A DNA stretch of 37,500 bases from Chromera velia. Its lineage: Eukaryota; Sar; Chromeraceae. The stretch lies in assembly GCA_018398765.1 (NCBI GenBank), contig JAHBMJ010000543.1, positions 1 to 37,500 of the forward strand. The letters run 5' to 3'. The notes under the pieces were generated by a model. The model was given only the letters and a program-made list of their open reading frames with translations. It made no database searches and was not told the origin of the DNA. A program made the translations under genes and the position numbers. Position 1 is the first letter of the stretch; the number at the start of each line of letters is the position of its first letter. This document shows, in pieces, positions 23,387-32,894 of the stretch.

Positions 23387-24130
23387 GACACGCAAGAAGG
23401 ATCATGCGTGGAGAAAGAGCCATGTCATGGAGGTCATGGAAGTTGGTAGCTGTTGCAGTAGCGAATCTCCGGAAGTTCGCTTCATCGAAAAAGACCATGC
23501 AATTTTGCAGCCGGCCTGCGCATTGCGCATGGCCTTGCGCCTGGTCCTCAACGGGCCTGTTGGCGTTCACAAGTGATACACGGACCTTAACTTACGTCGA
23601 GCCTTACGATGCTGGCCTTTTTGTTCAGTATTCATATCATCCCACACAATCAATGTATGACAATGTCTGCTAACGCTTTAATTAAGCCAATGCGTCATTA
23701 ATACAAACACATCTTATAATTATATCGTCTGACATTATCAGTATTCAAAAGTTCAGTGTACCTACTTAGTACCTAGAACTCGACCTAGAAGCGTACTATT
23801 CGATCACATAACGACGGCATCACTGACTATCACTGCATAAGTCATCAGTCTTACTGACTACCTATATGATGAACTCGGGCTTCATCATTTAGTATTTTAA
23901 ATATATTTGAGAGGTGAATTAATTAATGCGGTGGTGTCACTGACAGTTTTATGTTACTAAATTATGTACTAGATTATGTATTTAATTAAGGCACGTATAG
24001 CCTTTTTTCGTTTTTGAGTGAGAAAACGTTCACGATCACCAAAAGGATGAAGGAGGACAAAAGGACCTCCCTAAACCTAACTACCACTTAAAAGTTCAGG
24101 CCGCATTTTGGGATAAGTTTGAAAGTCTGC
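23387..24130. other. AT-rich intergenic stretch
   Basis: No gene is seen after the THUMPD1-like 3' UTR. Composition becomes AT-rich from about 23660 with many short stops in all frames. Confidence 0.5.
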
Positions 24131-25237
24131 GCCGCAGGCGCGGATCATTTATGGTGTCTTGAACGCAAAAGCCGCATATCTGGACGGTGTCTTGACCGTG
24201 TACGCCGCAGACGTGGATGGTCTCTTAAAAAACGATGCTAGGGTTGGATACTAAAGTTTTTTTTATAATATAGTTTGCTTGCAAAACTTTAAACTTTAAC
24301 TTTAAAACTTTAAAAGTAAACATGCAACCAGACATGCAAGAGCTCATTTAAAAGACATTGCTAGAGAAGTTGGTTTCATTTATATTATTGCAGACAAAGT
24401 TGATGCTTTATAAATTACTAGATATACTATAGTTATGCAAAAGTTTTTTAAATTTGAAAACGATGTATGTAATGAGTGAGGAGAGAGAAATTGATATCAA
24501 ATTGTGTTTCTCTTTCATCTGTCCTCTTTTTTCTTCTTCTCTTTTTATGCAATCATTCGTGCCTTTAAATGCAGACAAGGCAAAGTCGAGTTCGTTCATG
24601 TTGTGTGCATTTATGTTGATCGCCTTTCGCATGCAGAAAATCTATGTAGTACTCCTCAATCGCTGGACTCTTTGCCATGTGTTTGATGAATGTCGCGAGC
24701 ACAAACTCTGTGTACATGATTCTTGAATTCGATCTCTTGATGGCTTCATACATAGACTTTCTTTATGTGCGTTCTTAGGCGCATTCTTGTGTCAAGTTGC
24801 TGGATGAAAGGGAATTCCTGCGTTGCATACCTGATCTGAAATCCATTGATTCTAATGATTGCGAGTGTTTACTTCCCGGTGTAAGTACATCCGAACTTTT
24901 GATCCGTGATGTCATCCGATCACTTTTCTTCCGATGCTAGATCCGATCGATCTCGCTGATGATTGTTTTCAATGTGAACATAAATTTCAACTTAAAGAGA
25001 CTAAGCTTGTACCATCTTCTATGTAGGCTAGTTGATTAGTTTAGTTATGAGTCTAACTTATGACTGACTTAATTAACGATCTACTCCTAGATCTACTCAA
25101 AAACTGATTGAAAAATATTTTTTTAAAATAAAGTCTAAAGGGCAAAAAAAAAACTTTAACAAAAAAAAACTTTAAAACTTTAGTGTCCAACCCTAGAAAC
25201 GATGCCGCAGATAGAGATCATCGTGATTATATTTTTT
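24131..25237. repeat. Degenerate 33-bp tandem repeat, split by a transposon
   Basis: Units start GCCGCA at 24131 (expanded to 40 bp), 24171 and 24204 (both exactly 33 bp, sharing GGAYGGTSTCTT), and a fourth begins at 25204 after the inserted element. In one frame units 2 to 4 read as 11-residue repeats with A-A-x-x-D-G-x-L, continuing across the insertion site once the element is set aside; the first unit does not stay in that frame. Coding potential is therefore only a possibility. Confidence 0.65.
24238..25196. mobile_element. Non-autonomous hAT-like DNA transposon, 959 bp
   Basis: Terminal inverted repeats: the left end starts CTAGGGTTGGATACTAAAG and the right end, reverse-complemented, CTAGGGTTGGACACTAAAG; 22 of the first 23 bases agree. 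The element is flanked by a perfect 8-bp direct repeat AAACGATG (24230-24237 and 25197-25204), the target-site duplication size of the hAT superfamily. The TAGGG inside the terminus fits the loose hAT end consensus. No transposase is recognisable in the interior, so it would depend on an autonomous copy elsewhere. Both ends are internally AAAGTTTT-rich. The palindromic CTAG at each terminus makes the exact boundary ambiguous by a base, but only this boundary gives a perfect duplication. Confidence 0.75.
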
Positions 25238-25602
25238 CAAGTGGCACTTAGGTTCAAGGAGGTTAACAAAACCATGTCTAAGAAGCCTGGGATTTTAGCT
25301 AGCCTGAGCAAATTTAAAAATCTAAAATTCTAGCGGCAATCTAGCCTAATAGTCTGCTAGATTCCTAGCTCAATAAAGTCCGCTAATATTCTTAAAAATG
25401 TTAGCTAAAATCCCCTAGAAAATCCCATGTAAAATCATAACTTGAAATCTTAAACAGCTAGTACAACTATTGGAGGGGAACATTCAAAAAAGACTACAAG
25501 TCTTGTTTTGTTTTTGAGTTGAAGTGTAGAACAGAGTACTAGACAGAGTAATTCATTCAATGAAAAAAAGAAAGCTAGACAAAAAGCTAGAGAAAAAAAA
25601 AA
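25205..25602. other. AT-rich stretch with a short inverted repeat
   Basis: GGGATTTTAGCTA (25289-25301) is perfectly repeated in inverse at 25402-25414, enclosing about 100 bp rich in CTAG. It may be a tiny MITE or hairpin relic; I could not find a matching target duplication. No gene is seen. Confidence 0.5.
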
Positions 25603-25698
25603 AAATGGGAAGGAAGGAAGGAAGGAAGGAGGGAAGGAAGGAGGGAAGGAAAGAAGGAAAGAAGGAGGAAAGGAAGGAAAGAAAGAAAGAAAAAACGA

Positions 25699-25729
<31 letters not shown>

Positions 25730-25796
25730 GAAGGAAGGAAGGGAAGGAAGGAAGGAAGGAAGGAAGGAAGGAAGAAAGAAAGGAAGGAAAGAAGGA

Positions 25797-25832
<36 letters not shown>

Positions 25833-25971
25833 AAAAAAACGAACGACGAACGAACGAACGAACGAACGAACGACGAACGAACGAACGAAAGAAAGAAAGA
25901 AAGAAAGAAACACAGAAAACACAGAAAGAAAGAAAAGACAGAAAGAAAGAAAGAAAGGAAGGAAGGGAGGA

Positions 25972-26007
<36 letters not shown>

Positions 26008-26033
26008 AGGAATCAACATTAGAAAGAGAGCGA

Positions 26034-26081
<48 letters not shown>

Positions 26082-26105
26082 GGAGGGAGAGAGAGAGAGA
26101 GAGAC
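25603..26105. repeat. Long polypurine microsatellite array
   Basis: About 500 bp that is almost pure purine on the plus strand: (GGAA)n, (GAAA)n, a (GAAC)n block with C interruptions near 25838-25890, (GAAA)n again and a terminal (GA)n. It gives long Lys/Arg/Glu frames on the plus strand and Phe/Ser/Leu frames on the minus strand; none is a gene. Confidence 0.95.
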
Positions 26106-26560
26106 ATGCAGGCAGATCGAAGGTGAAAAGGCTGGTAAGAATCAGTCAGAAGATTTCGATCAGGCTCATGGGCCAACAGGAGGAAGAACAGAGGACGAGG
26201 AAGGAATGCAGCAAGATGGCAGTGGCGATAGAAAAACTAACTTCGCGAATGTTCGTTTCTGTACTTCACTGCAGGCCATTGAACTCAAAATCTCCAACAA
26301 TCACTCGATTGAGAACTTCATTTTCTTTGATCGGCCTTGATTCACTTCAAGATTTATTCTGCTTTCTTTCTTCATGCATGCGTCTTTGATCACTCGGACA
26401 GACCTCAATTCTATTCGTTCGCAAACTCCCATGCAGGAAATCAGTCTACTCGTACAAAACGAATCAAAAGAGGGCCGAAACAAGAACTGTGGCAAGGTAA
26501 TCAAGATGTATCCACACCGATCCTCTCCGATGATTTCCCACTACGTATTTGCCCGACCTT
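26106..26560. other. Downstream flank of the HST gene
   Basis: No gene is recognised. It lies 3' of the minus-strand homogentisate solanesyltransferase and should include its 3' UTR. Confidence 0.4.
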
Positions 26561-27745
26561 TCAGACAAACGGATATAAAGCGTACTCGAGGTAAAAGAGA
26601 TCCCAGATTCGCCTGTAGAAAAGTTTGATGCTTTCTTGAGAGTTCTCTTTCAAGTCCGACAAATTTCGCAATAACAAACAAAGAAATATAAAGTGACCCC
26701 CCACCATCGGCACCCAACGACCTAACTGTTCCCCAAAAAGAAAACGCCCCAGCCCAGCAGCACCCCCTGAAGATCCCTTTACCCCCTTCCACCCAGCTTC
26801 CAAAATTGCAGACAAGTAATTACTACCCAAAAGCGCACATGCGATGGTGGCTACTTTCTTTACGCCCAACTTGGTTGCGAACGTGTCAACCTTATACTTC
26901 TTGTCCCCCTCCACATCTGGGAGATCTTTTGTGATCGCAATCACCAATGCAAACACAGTCATGAACCGAGCTAAAAAGACTACCGAGGGATTCCACACAA
27001 AAGGCAACCCCAGTGCCTGACGAGCTGCATAGTAAACGCCAAAATTCAACAAGAAACCCCTCACTGTCGCAATAATCAGACCCGCAGCAACAGGAAATCT
27101 CTTCAAATGAAAGGGGGGAACAGAGTACGATGTACCGATGACCAGACCGCTCATATACATCAAGAAGATCAATCCCGGATAGAACTTTCGAACGAGCAGA
27201 GGTCCAAGGACACCAGAGATGGTCAACAAGATCCACGCCTGAGTGCGTGTCAACTCACCGGAGGCAACAGGCAAGTACGGTTTGTTGACTCTGTCAATGT
27301 CAACGTCATAGATCTGATTCACCCCCACGATCCACGCGTTCCCTAAGAGAAGCCCCAGAAGCCCAAACAGGGCACGTGGAACAAGAGCCAGGTCCACACA
27401 CTCAGGATTCTCCACCAGTGCACGTGCCACTCCAACTACAGAGGCGAGGATAGTGCCTCGAATGGTGTGGGGTCGGGTGAATTTGTACACCGCTGCCAGA
27501 GGGGCGGGCAGCCAGGAGATAGTCGAAGCCTCCACGCCGTCTCCTCCCCCCCCCTTCTGATCACCAGCTGGTGAAGCCTCTGAGAAAAGAGGTGAGTGCC
27601 TTGACAAGTCTCTCGACCTTTTCCAAGCATGTGACGATACAGAATCACGACTGCGGAAGAGAGGGGAAACGGGTGAATTCAGGAACCCCCGCCCCGAGCC
27701 CAATAGCAGGGGAAAGGAGACAGAAAGCAGTCCGAGGAGACGCAT
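26561..27745 (-). CDS. Homogentisate solanesyltransferase, plastid-targeted, single exon
   Basis: UbiA-family membrane prenyltransferase that condenses homogentisate with a long prenyl diphosphate to start plastoquinone-9 synthesis. 394 residues. Both Asp-rich motifs are present: NQIYDVDIDRVNKPYLP (N143, D147, D151) and KDLPDVEGDKKYKV (D274, D277, D281). The stretches KRFPVAAGLIIATVRGFLLN, FGVYYAARQALGLPF and the ending IWDLFYLEYALYPFV match plant HST (VTE2-2) more closely than homogentisate phytyltransferase. Seven to nine hydrophobic helices are visible. The ATG at 27745 is chosen because residues 1-20 (MRLLGLLSVSFPLLLGSGRG) form a signal peptide followed by Phe21 and a Ser/Arg-rich transit peptide; an upstream in-frame ATG (27796) would bury this. 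A phytyltransferase activity cannot be excluded from sequence alone. Confidence 0.92.
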   Translation of the reverse strand: MRLLGLLSVSFPLLLGSGRGFLNSPVSPLFRSRDSVSSHAWKRSRDLSRHSPLFSEASPAGDQKGGGGDGVEASTISWLPAPLAAVYKFTRPHTIRGTILASVVGVARALVENPECVDLALVPRALFGLLGLLLGNAWIVGVNQIYDVDIDRVNKPYLPVASGELTRTQAWILLTISGVLGPLLVRKFYPGLIFLMYMSGLVIGTSYSVPPFHLKRFPVAAGLIIATVRGFLLNFGVYYAARQALGLPFVWNPSVVFLARFMTVFALVIAITKDLPDVEGDKKYKVDTFATKLGVKKVATIACALLGSNYLSAILEAGWKGVKGSSGGAAGLGRFLFGEQLGRWVPMVGGHFIFLCLLLRNLSDLKENSQESIKLFYRRIWDLFYLEYALYPFV

Positions 27746-28563
27746 GGAGGTGACAGGACACGATCGACGGAACAGATTTCGTTTGTGTCGATACAAGATC
27801 CGACAAAAGCATCGGCATTTGACATACCGCAGTGTTCATGTGTGTCACAAGTGGGCAAACTGCGGACTGCATGTGTCGATTTGTCTGCTTCGAACCGTCA
27901 TGTTCTGTCTGGTGAAGAGCATGTGAAGAGCACTCAGCTTCGCCGCCTAAGTTCGCGGAGGCGCCTCCACGGCTCGCCGGCCGCGCGCGCCATTTAATTC
28001 GGCGCCGCCGCACGCGGCGCCTCTCAACACAAATTGTGTTGCTCTAGCTGCCGGCATCTACCGCCAGACTAATGGCAGACTGAACATGACTAAGCACTGA
28101 ACGTTGCGAATCTTTTCCAGCTTCACCTTTCTTCAAATAACAGCAGTACGTACATAGCAGAAGTGAGCTTTAGCTCCCGCAAACGCCTACAAAACACTGC
28201 AAAGCCAAAAGCATTCCCATCTTTCAGTTGACTGCAAAAGGAAAGCTGTTTCAAGTCGAGTAAAAAGATCTCATCTCTCTAGGTATCATAGACTAGAACT
28301 TCGTGTGTTCTGGTTCATTCGAGTTGCCACTCATGCTTAAATTCGATCACTTTATCAAGATGCCGAAGAACACCCAAATATGTAAAGTGGTGCGAACAGA
28401 TACAAAAACTATGCCTAAGAGAACGGTTTCTACCATATCGGGGCTCATCGTGCTCAGACCATTCAGGGCGGTGGAAAGAAAAAAGTAATGAAAGAGAACT
28501 AGCCAGCAGCCTAGCCAGAAACCGAGCCTTTTACGAGAGTGCCCCCCCCTCCTGTTGCTACAG
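27746..28563. promoter_or_regulatory. Upstream region of HST, with GC-rich island and two hairpins
   Basis: About 800 bp with the HST promoter. 27945-28025 is strikingly GC-rich. GGCGCCGC (28001-28008) and GCGGCGCC (28014-28021) form a perfect 8-bp stem over CGCAC, followed at once by CAACACAA-A-TTGTGTTG (28025-28041). A 61-codon frame at 28303-28488 has no recognisable domain. Confidence 0.5.
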
Positions 28564-29267
28564 GCGACAACTACGTTCCTCTGCCTGGAAGTGACGGGGC
28601 CGGTACACATTAACATCATCACCGACATATCTGGCTCCATGTCGGGGCAAAGAAAGGAGACGATCGACAAGATAAACAAATACATGAACGGACAGAAGCA
28701 GGAGAAGACTGATAAGGTAACCGTGTCCTTCAGGGCAACAGGGTGGACAAAATTTACCACAACACGAAGATCGAAGTCTTCCCTCAGATTATGGGAGACC
28801 ACTACCTAGACCACTACGATCCTACCAGAGGTGGACTGACAAACCTGAACGATGCTATCGGAGATCGTATCATCAAGATCGACCTGGATTGACCAGAATC
28901 TCAGATGCTCTAGGAGATGCTCAAAGAGATGGGATCTGATGAGGAGGCGACCACAAAGCGCCCTACAGTGATCCTAGTTGTCGGACTCCTCACCTAGCTC
29001 CTCACAGATGGACAAGAAAACGCCTCTCGCAAGTACTCCAAGGATGAGATCAAGAAGATGATCAAGAAACGTAAGGATATTGGGTGGGTCATCCTGTTCC
29101 TCACGGTGGATATTGACGCCTGGTCGGGTGCGCAGGCCCTCGGTGTGGATGTCTCTAGCCTGAGGGGTATGACGGAATCTTCCAGCATCCTCTAGAGCTG
29201 TGGGCATCTCGACTCCCATGAAGTGGGCAACTTTTTGAAGTGCCACGACCTTCCGTATCTGCAATAA
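28564..29267 (+). pseudogene. Degenerate von Willebrand factor A domain gene, phage/bacterial type
   Basis: The first frame (from 28564) has VHINIITDISGSM, a MIDAS-like D-x-S-G-S metal site, then KINKYMNGQKQEKTDKVTVS. After a frame change near 28735-28743 the next frame gives YDPTRGGLTNLNDAIGDRI, TDGQENASRKYSKDEIKKM, DIGWVILFLTVDIDAW and SGAQALGVDVSS: the order and spacing of the single-domain vWA proteins common in phages and bacteria. In-frame stops occur at 28890 (TGA), 28911, 28995 and 29193 (TAG), then TAA at 29265; the stop at 28995 sits in a short CTCCTCAC duplication. Mixed stop types and a frameshift argue for a decayed gene rather than codon reassignment. A CAG at 28561-28563 after a pyrimidine tract could be an old acceptor. 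Origin by transfer from a bacterium or algal virus is inference. Confidence 0.75.
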
Positions 29268-31640
29268 CACTCTGTTCTTGAAGTCGAAACGTGAGAGCTT
29301 CACTGGGAAGTCCTCACCTTGTTGGTGGTGAAGGAAAGGAATGGAGAAGAGGTTTCTTCCAGGGAGGGGAAAGACGAGGATCAAAGGAATGGGAATGGGG
29401 AGAGGGAGGAGGGGGACAGAATGGGGAAGGAGAAAGGATAACTGACAAAGACACTTCACCTGCCAAGTCGTACACTTGCCGAACGTCATGCATTCACGGC
29501 TAGAGGGAGAAAAAAAAAGTTTCTGGAGGATCTCTTTATTCATTCCCTGAAATAAATTCTTTCTGTCCATCTTTCTTCTTTCTGTTCTTATGTATAAAGT
29601 TGAAATGGAGTCACTGTGATAGAAAAAAGAGGGTGGGAAGAGGAAAAAGAGACCAAGGGATCTACGGTTAATATGAGATGCCTTTCATGTGCATGCATGC
29701 CTGTCTAGCATGCCTGTTCTTAAGTTTAGGAGAGCAAAAGAGGAAGCCGATCTCTTTGAGACTCTTCGCGCTGCGTCTTTTTTATGTTCATGCGAATTTG
29801 ATCAGCACTTCAGTGAAAAGCACCTGGGAAGAGAGTAGAGAAAGGAAAGAGGGGGATGGGCACAGAAGAGAAAATACTGAAATGAAAGGGAATTCACTAA
29901 GGTCAGTCATGCTCTAGCATACAGGCAATGGTGATAAAAAAAGCCTTTTTTTGTTCCGTCCTGATGTACTTCTCCGTCTTACCTCTTCTGTACAATTTTC
30001 GCTCTTTCATCCATCCTCTTGTGGATACATGAGCTGAGAGGTGGGCGGGATTGCTTTATATTTCATTGAATTTCCTGTACACTGAGTTAAATTGCGCGCG
30101 TACAAGTATCTGTTTGCATTGGCGAGTTTGTCTGTCTGGAGTGAGCTCTCTGTCAACTTAAACAAAAGAAAAATACATACTGCAATACTTTTACTTCCCC
30201 TGCACGCGTAATACTATTCTTATATCTACTGAACTTCGCACTCTCTCATCCCTGACTCACCACTTGATTCATACAAGCTCCTCTTTGCTGCGCTGACATA
30301 GAGTGGTCATATTTTTTTGTTTTGGAGGAAGAAAGAGGTAAGAAAATGAAATAAATAGACAGGACGAAGACTGGTCGGGGAGGAAAAAAACGAAGTCATG
30401 GACCAATCAGGAGTCCAGGACCAATACAATTGCAAATACAGCGGTGCCCAGTCCCTGTATGTAATTCCCTCAGGCTGTATATAATCTGCATATTATAGTA
30501 ATGCATGTGCGTATGATCTGATAAAAAGTGAACAACTAGGATTATTAACAATCATTGATCAATTATTAGTTCAGATTCATTATGATTCATTGATATCTCA
30601 TATATCAGTGCATGACTGTGGCTGCTTTTTAAGTTTTGGTTTATATTGGCTTCAATGCATGGGGAATTGAACAACAAACCTAGCAACAAACTTGTATAAT
30701 TAATATAAAAAATTAATAAAAATTGCAGTTAAATGTTGAGTCATTGTTAACAAAGTTTTTCAGACATATTTTTCTAGCATCTTTACATGTATACGCTAGT
30801 GTATACATTCTAAATTTTTCCTGTTATTAGGCTGTTAATTTTTTGATATCCCATTAATTTGTTTCTAGAGTTGTTTTTTCTATTAATTAAATTTCTAACA
30901 TAACTAGAGAATCGTAGAGATTTTTCTAAAGATTTTTACAAGATTTTTTTTTTTTTTGAATTCCAGTATAGATTCTAGATAGACAGTATCATAGACTTCA
31001 AAGCCTTGTTAGTGGCTTGGGATTTGGTGTCACTGAATCTAGGATTTAAGCCTCAATCATTATATAGTTAGAATCTTTTATGTTTTCACTAAAATTTTTG
31101 AACAATCCCAGCTGCATAGTCCTAACATGTGTTTGTCACTGATTCACTGGTCTGTGTTTGTTCAAGAAATGCGCGCGCTTCGCGCAATCATGAATATTAT
31201 GTTTGCATGTCAACGCGTCTCATACCGATTGGCTGACTTTGCTGCACATGCTGCCTGATATGCATGCTCCAAATAGAATTCCGCCCATTCCACCCCCACG
31301 GGTCGAATGAACGGGGGTCCTTGCGAATTGATCAACGAGAAATATTGCGTCGATGGATCGGGGAGAGGCAATTAAGGAAGCTTGAATGATTGCCAAGAAC
31401 CCTTTGTGCCCCGCGATCGCTGCCAGGAGAAAGGTGCACTGCTGTCTGATCCGCCCCCCCACAGAAAATGTTGCGATGGTGTCACATTTAAAAACAACTT
31501 CACAAGAAAAAGATTCACACCACTGTTTCATGAAAAACACCGAACAAAGTCACACAAGAATTCAACGAATGAACAAACGAACTGAAGGACGAAGGAAGAC
31601 AGGGATGAAGATGAACTGACAGCAAGGATGGAAGAAACAA
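29268..31640. other. Gene-poor region, AT-rich from about 30400
   Basis: No gene is recognised over 2.3 kb. 29291-29500 is G/A-rich. 30400-31200 is AT-rich with CAAAGCCTTGTTAG and a long T-run (about 30945-31000) similar to debris near 8900-8960. TGCGCG-CGCTT-CGCGCA forms a small hairpin near 31170. A minus-strand frame at 31540-31220 (106 codons, ending in Gly/Ser-rich GGILFGACISGSMC) has even composition but no family I can name. Confidence 0.4.
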
Positions 31641-31667
31641 ATGAATCAACCCAAGAAGGATAGAAAG

Positions 31668-31833
31668 AAAGAAAAAACGAACGAACGAAAGAAAGAAAGA
31701 AAGAACGAAAGAAAGAAAGAAAGAACGGTCGCCCTCGACCCCTCTTTTCTGAGGGGAGGGAAGGCAGTCTCTTGTGGAAACACACATCATGCTGCCACAG
31801 ACATTCATTCTCAAACGGAACCACACACACACG

Positions 31834-31878
<45 letters not shown>
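31668..31878. repeat. (GAAA)n/(GAAC)n and (AC)n(AG)n microsatellites
   Basis: 31668-31725 is (GAAA)n with GAAC units; 31822-31878 is an (AC)n tract turning directly into (AG)n. Open frames through them are artefacts. Confidence 0.9.
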
Positions 31879-31884
<6 letters not shown>

Positions 31885-32894
31885 AAAAATCTCCTTTTGG
31901 CAAAATGAAACAAATCACCTGCGATAAGATGAAAAACGGCACAAGCAAGGACACCTACGTACACGTGCAGAAGGAGATAAATAAATTGAAGAGTTGAACG
32001 AATCCGTTCGCCCCCCCCGCCCCCCCCGGGTCTGTTTTCCCGGAAATCCCGTCCATCCCTCCCCTCCCCCGACTGTCAGGGTAGAAAGGAAGAAGTATGC
32101 ATTCATTCATTCATGTACCCATTCATTCAGTCATTCATCTTCCTGGCTGAACCGAGCTCGGAATGCTGGAAGACAACAAACAAAAAGGCGAGATGGAGGT
32201 CCGTTCACGTGAAGGAAGCCACGTGTAAGGAGGAAGAAGATCGAGAGCAAAGACCCGAAGCCCCCCCCCCCTCTCCACTCTCTCTCTCTCTCTCTCTCTC
32301 TCCACATTGCTCTTCTTTCTTTCCACGTCTGTCTGTCTGGAGGGTTCAGGGAGGGCAGTGAGGCAGGGAGAGATTTCCCTTCCCCTCTGCCGAAAAATTC
32401 TCTTCCAGCCTGCTTGATGGAAAGGGTTTCCCTCGAGGTGTGATGGGAAGGGACGATGCATCGGAAAAGAAGCGGAAAGGAAAGGAAATCTGCATGCCAT
32501 CCTTCAACCAGAAGAAGAAGAAGCCGGAGCAAAGAATACGTACAGAGAGAAAACAGAGATCACAGAAAGACAAGCGAGAAGACCGACTGAGGACCTCAGC
32601 CTTTCTGGCTATCCTTTTGCTTCCCTTCAGTTAGTTTCCTTTCGCTTGTCTCCCTCCCCCATTTCGGATCCATCCTCCGTCCTGAGTCAATCATTCCCCT
32701 GTCTCTTTCTTTTTCTCTCCAGATCTCTCTTCACCTTTCTACCAAAGAGAAAGAAAATGATTGAAATAGGGATCACGAAAACTGAGACTCCCTCTCACCA
32801 GCAGAGGAACACAAAAGGGAGGGAAAGGCAACAGAGAAAGGAGAAAATGCACATGCCAACACAGAAAGAAACACACACATACACACTCACTCAC
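31879..32894. other. Downstream flank of RPA1
   Basis: About 1 kb 3' of the minus-strand RPA1 stop. It contains a (CT)n run at 32275-32302, a C-rich stretch near 32010-32030 and (TCAT)n near 32100-32125. No convincing gene is seen. Confidence 0.4.

Noticed and set aside
25450-26176. Long Lys/Arg/Glu and Phe/Ser/Leu open frames on both strands
   Set aside because: They are translations of the (GGAA)n/(GAAA)n/(GA)n array in several frames, with no non-repeat sequence.
28714-28730. A 17-bp intron in the vWA gene (GTAACC to TTCAG)
   Set aside because: It would restore frame, but it would remove VTVSF, a normal vWA strand, and 17 bp is far shorter than the other introns; a plain frameshift is simpler.
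28743-29267. Stop-codon reassignment to explain in-frame stops in the vWA gene
   Set aside because: Both TGA and TAG occur in frame, whereas genes elsewhere in the window end normally at TGA; decay is the simpler reading.
31220-31540. 106-codon minus-strand frame as a gene
   Set aside because: No family recognised, no supporting splice partners; kept only as a note in the regional entry.
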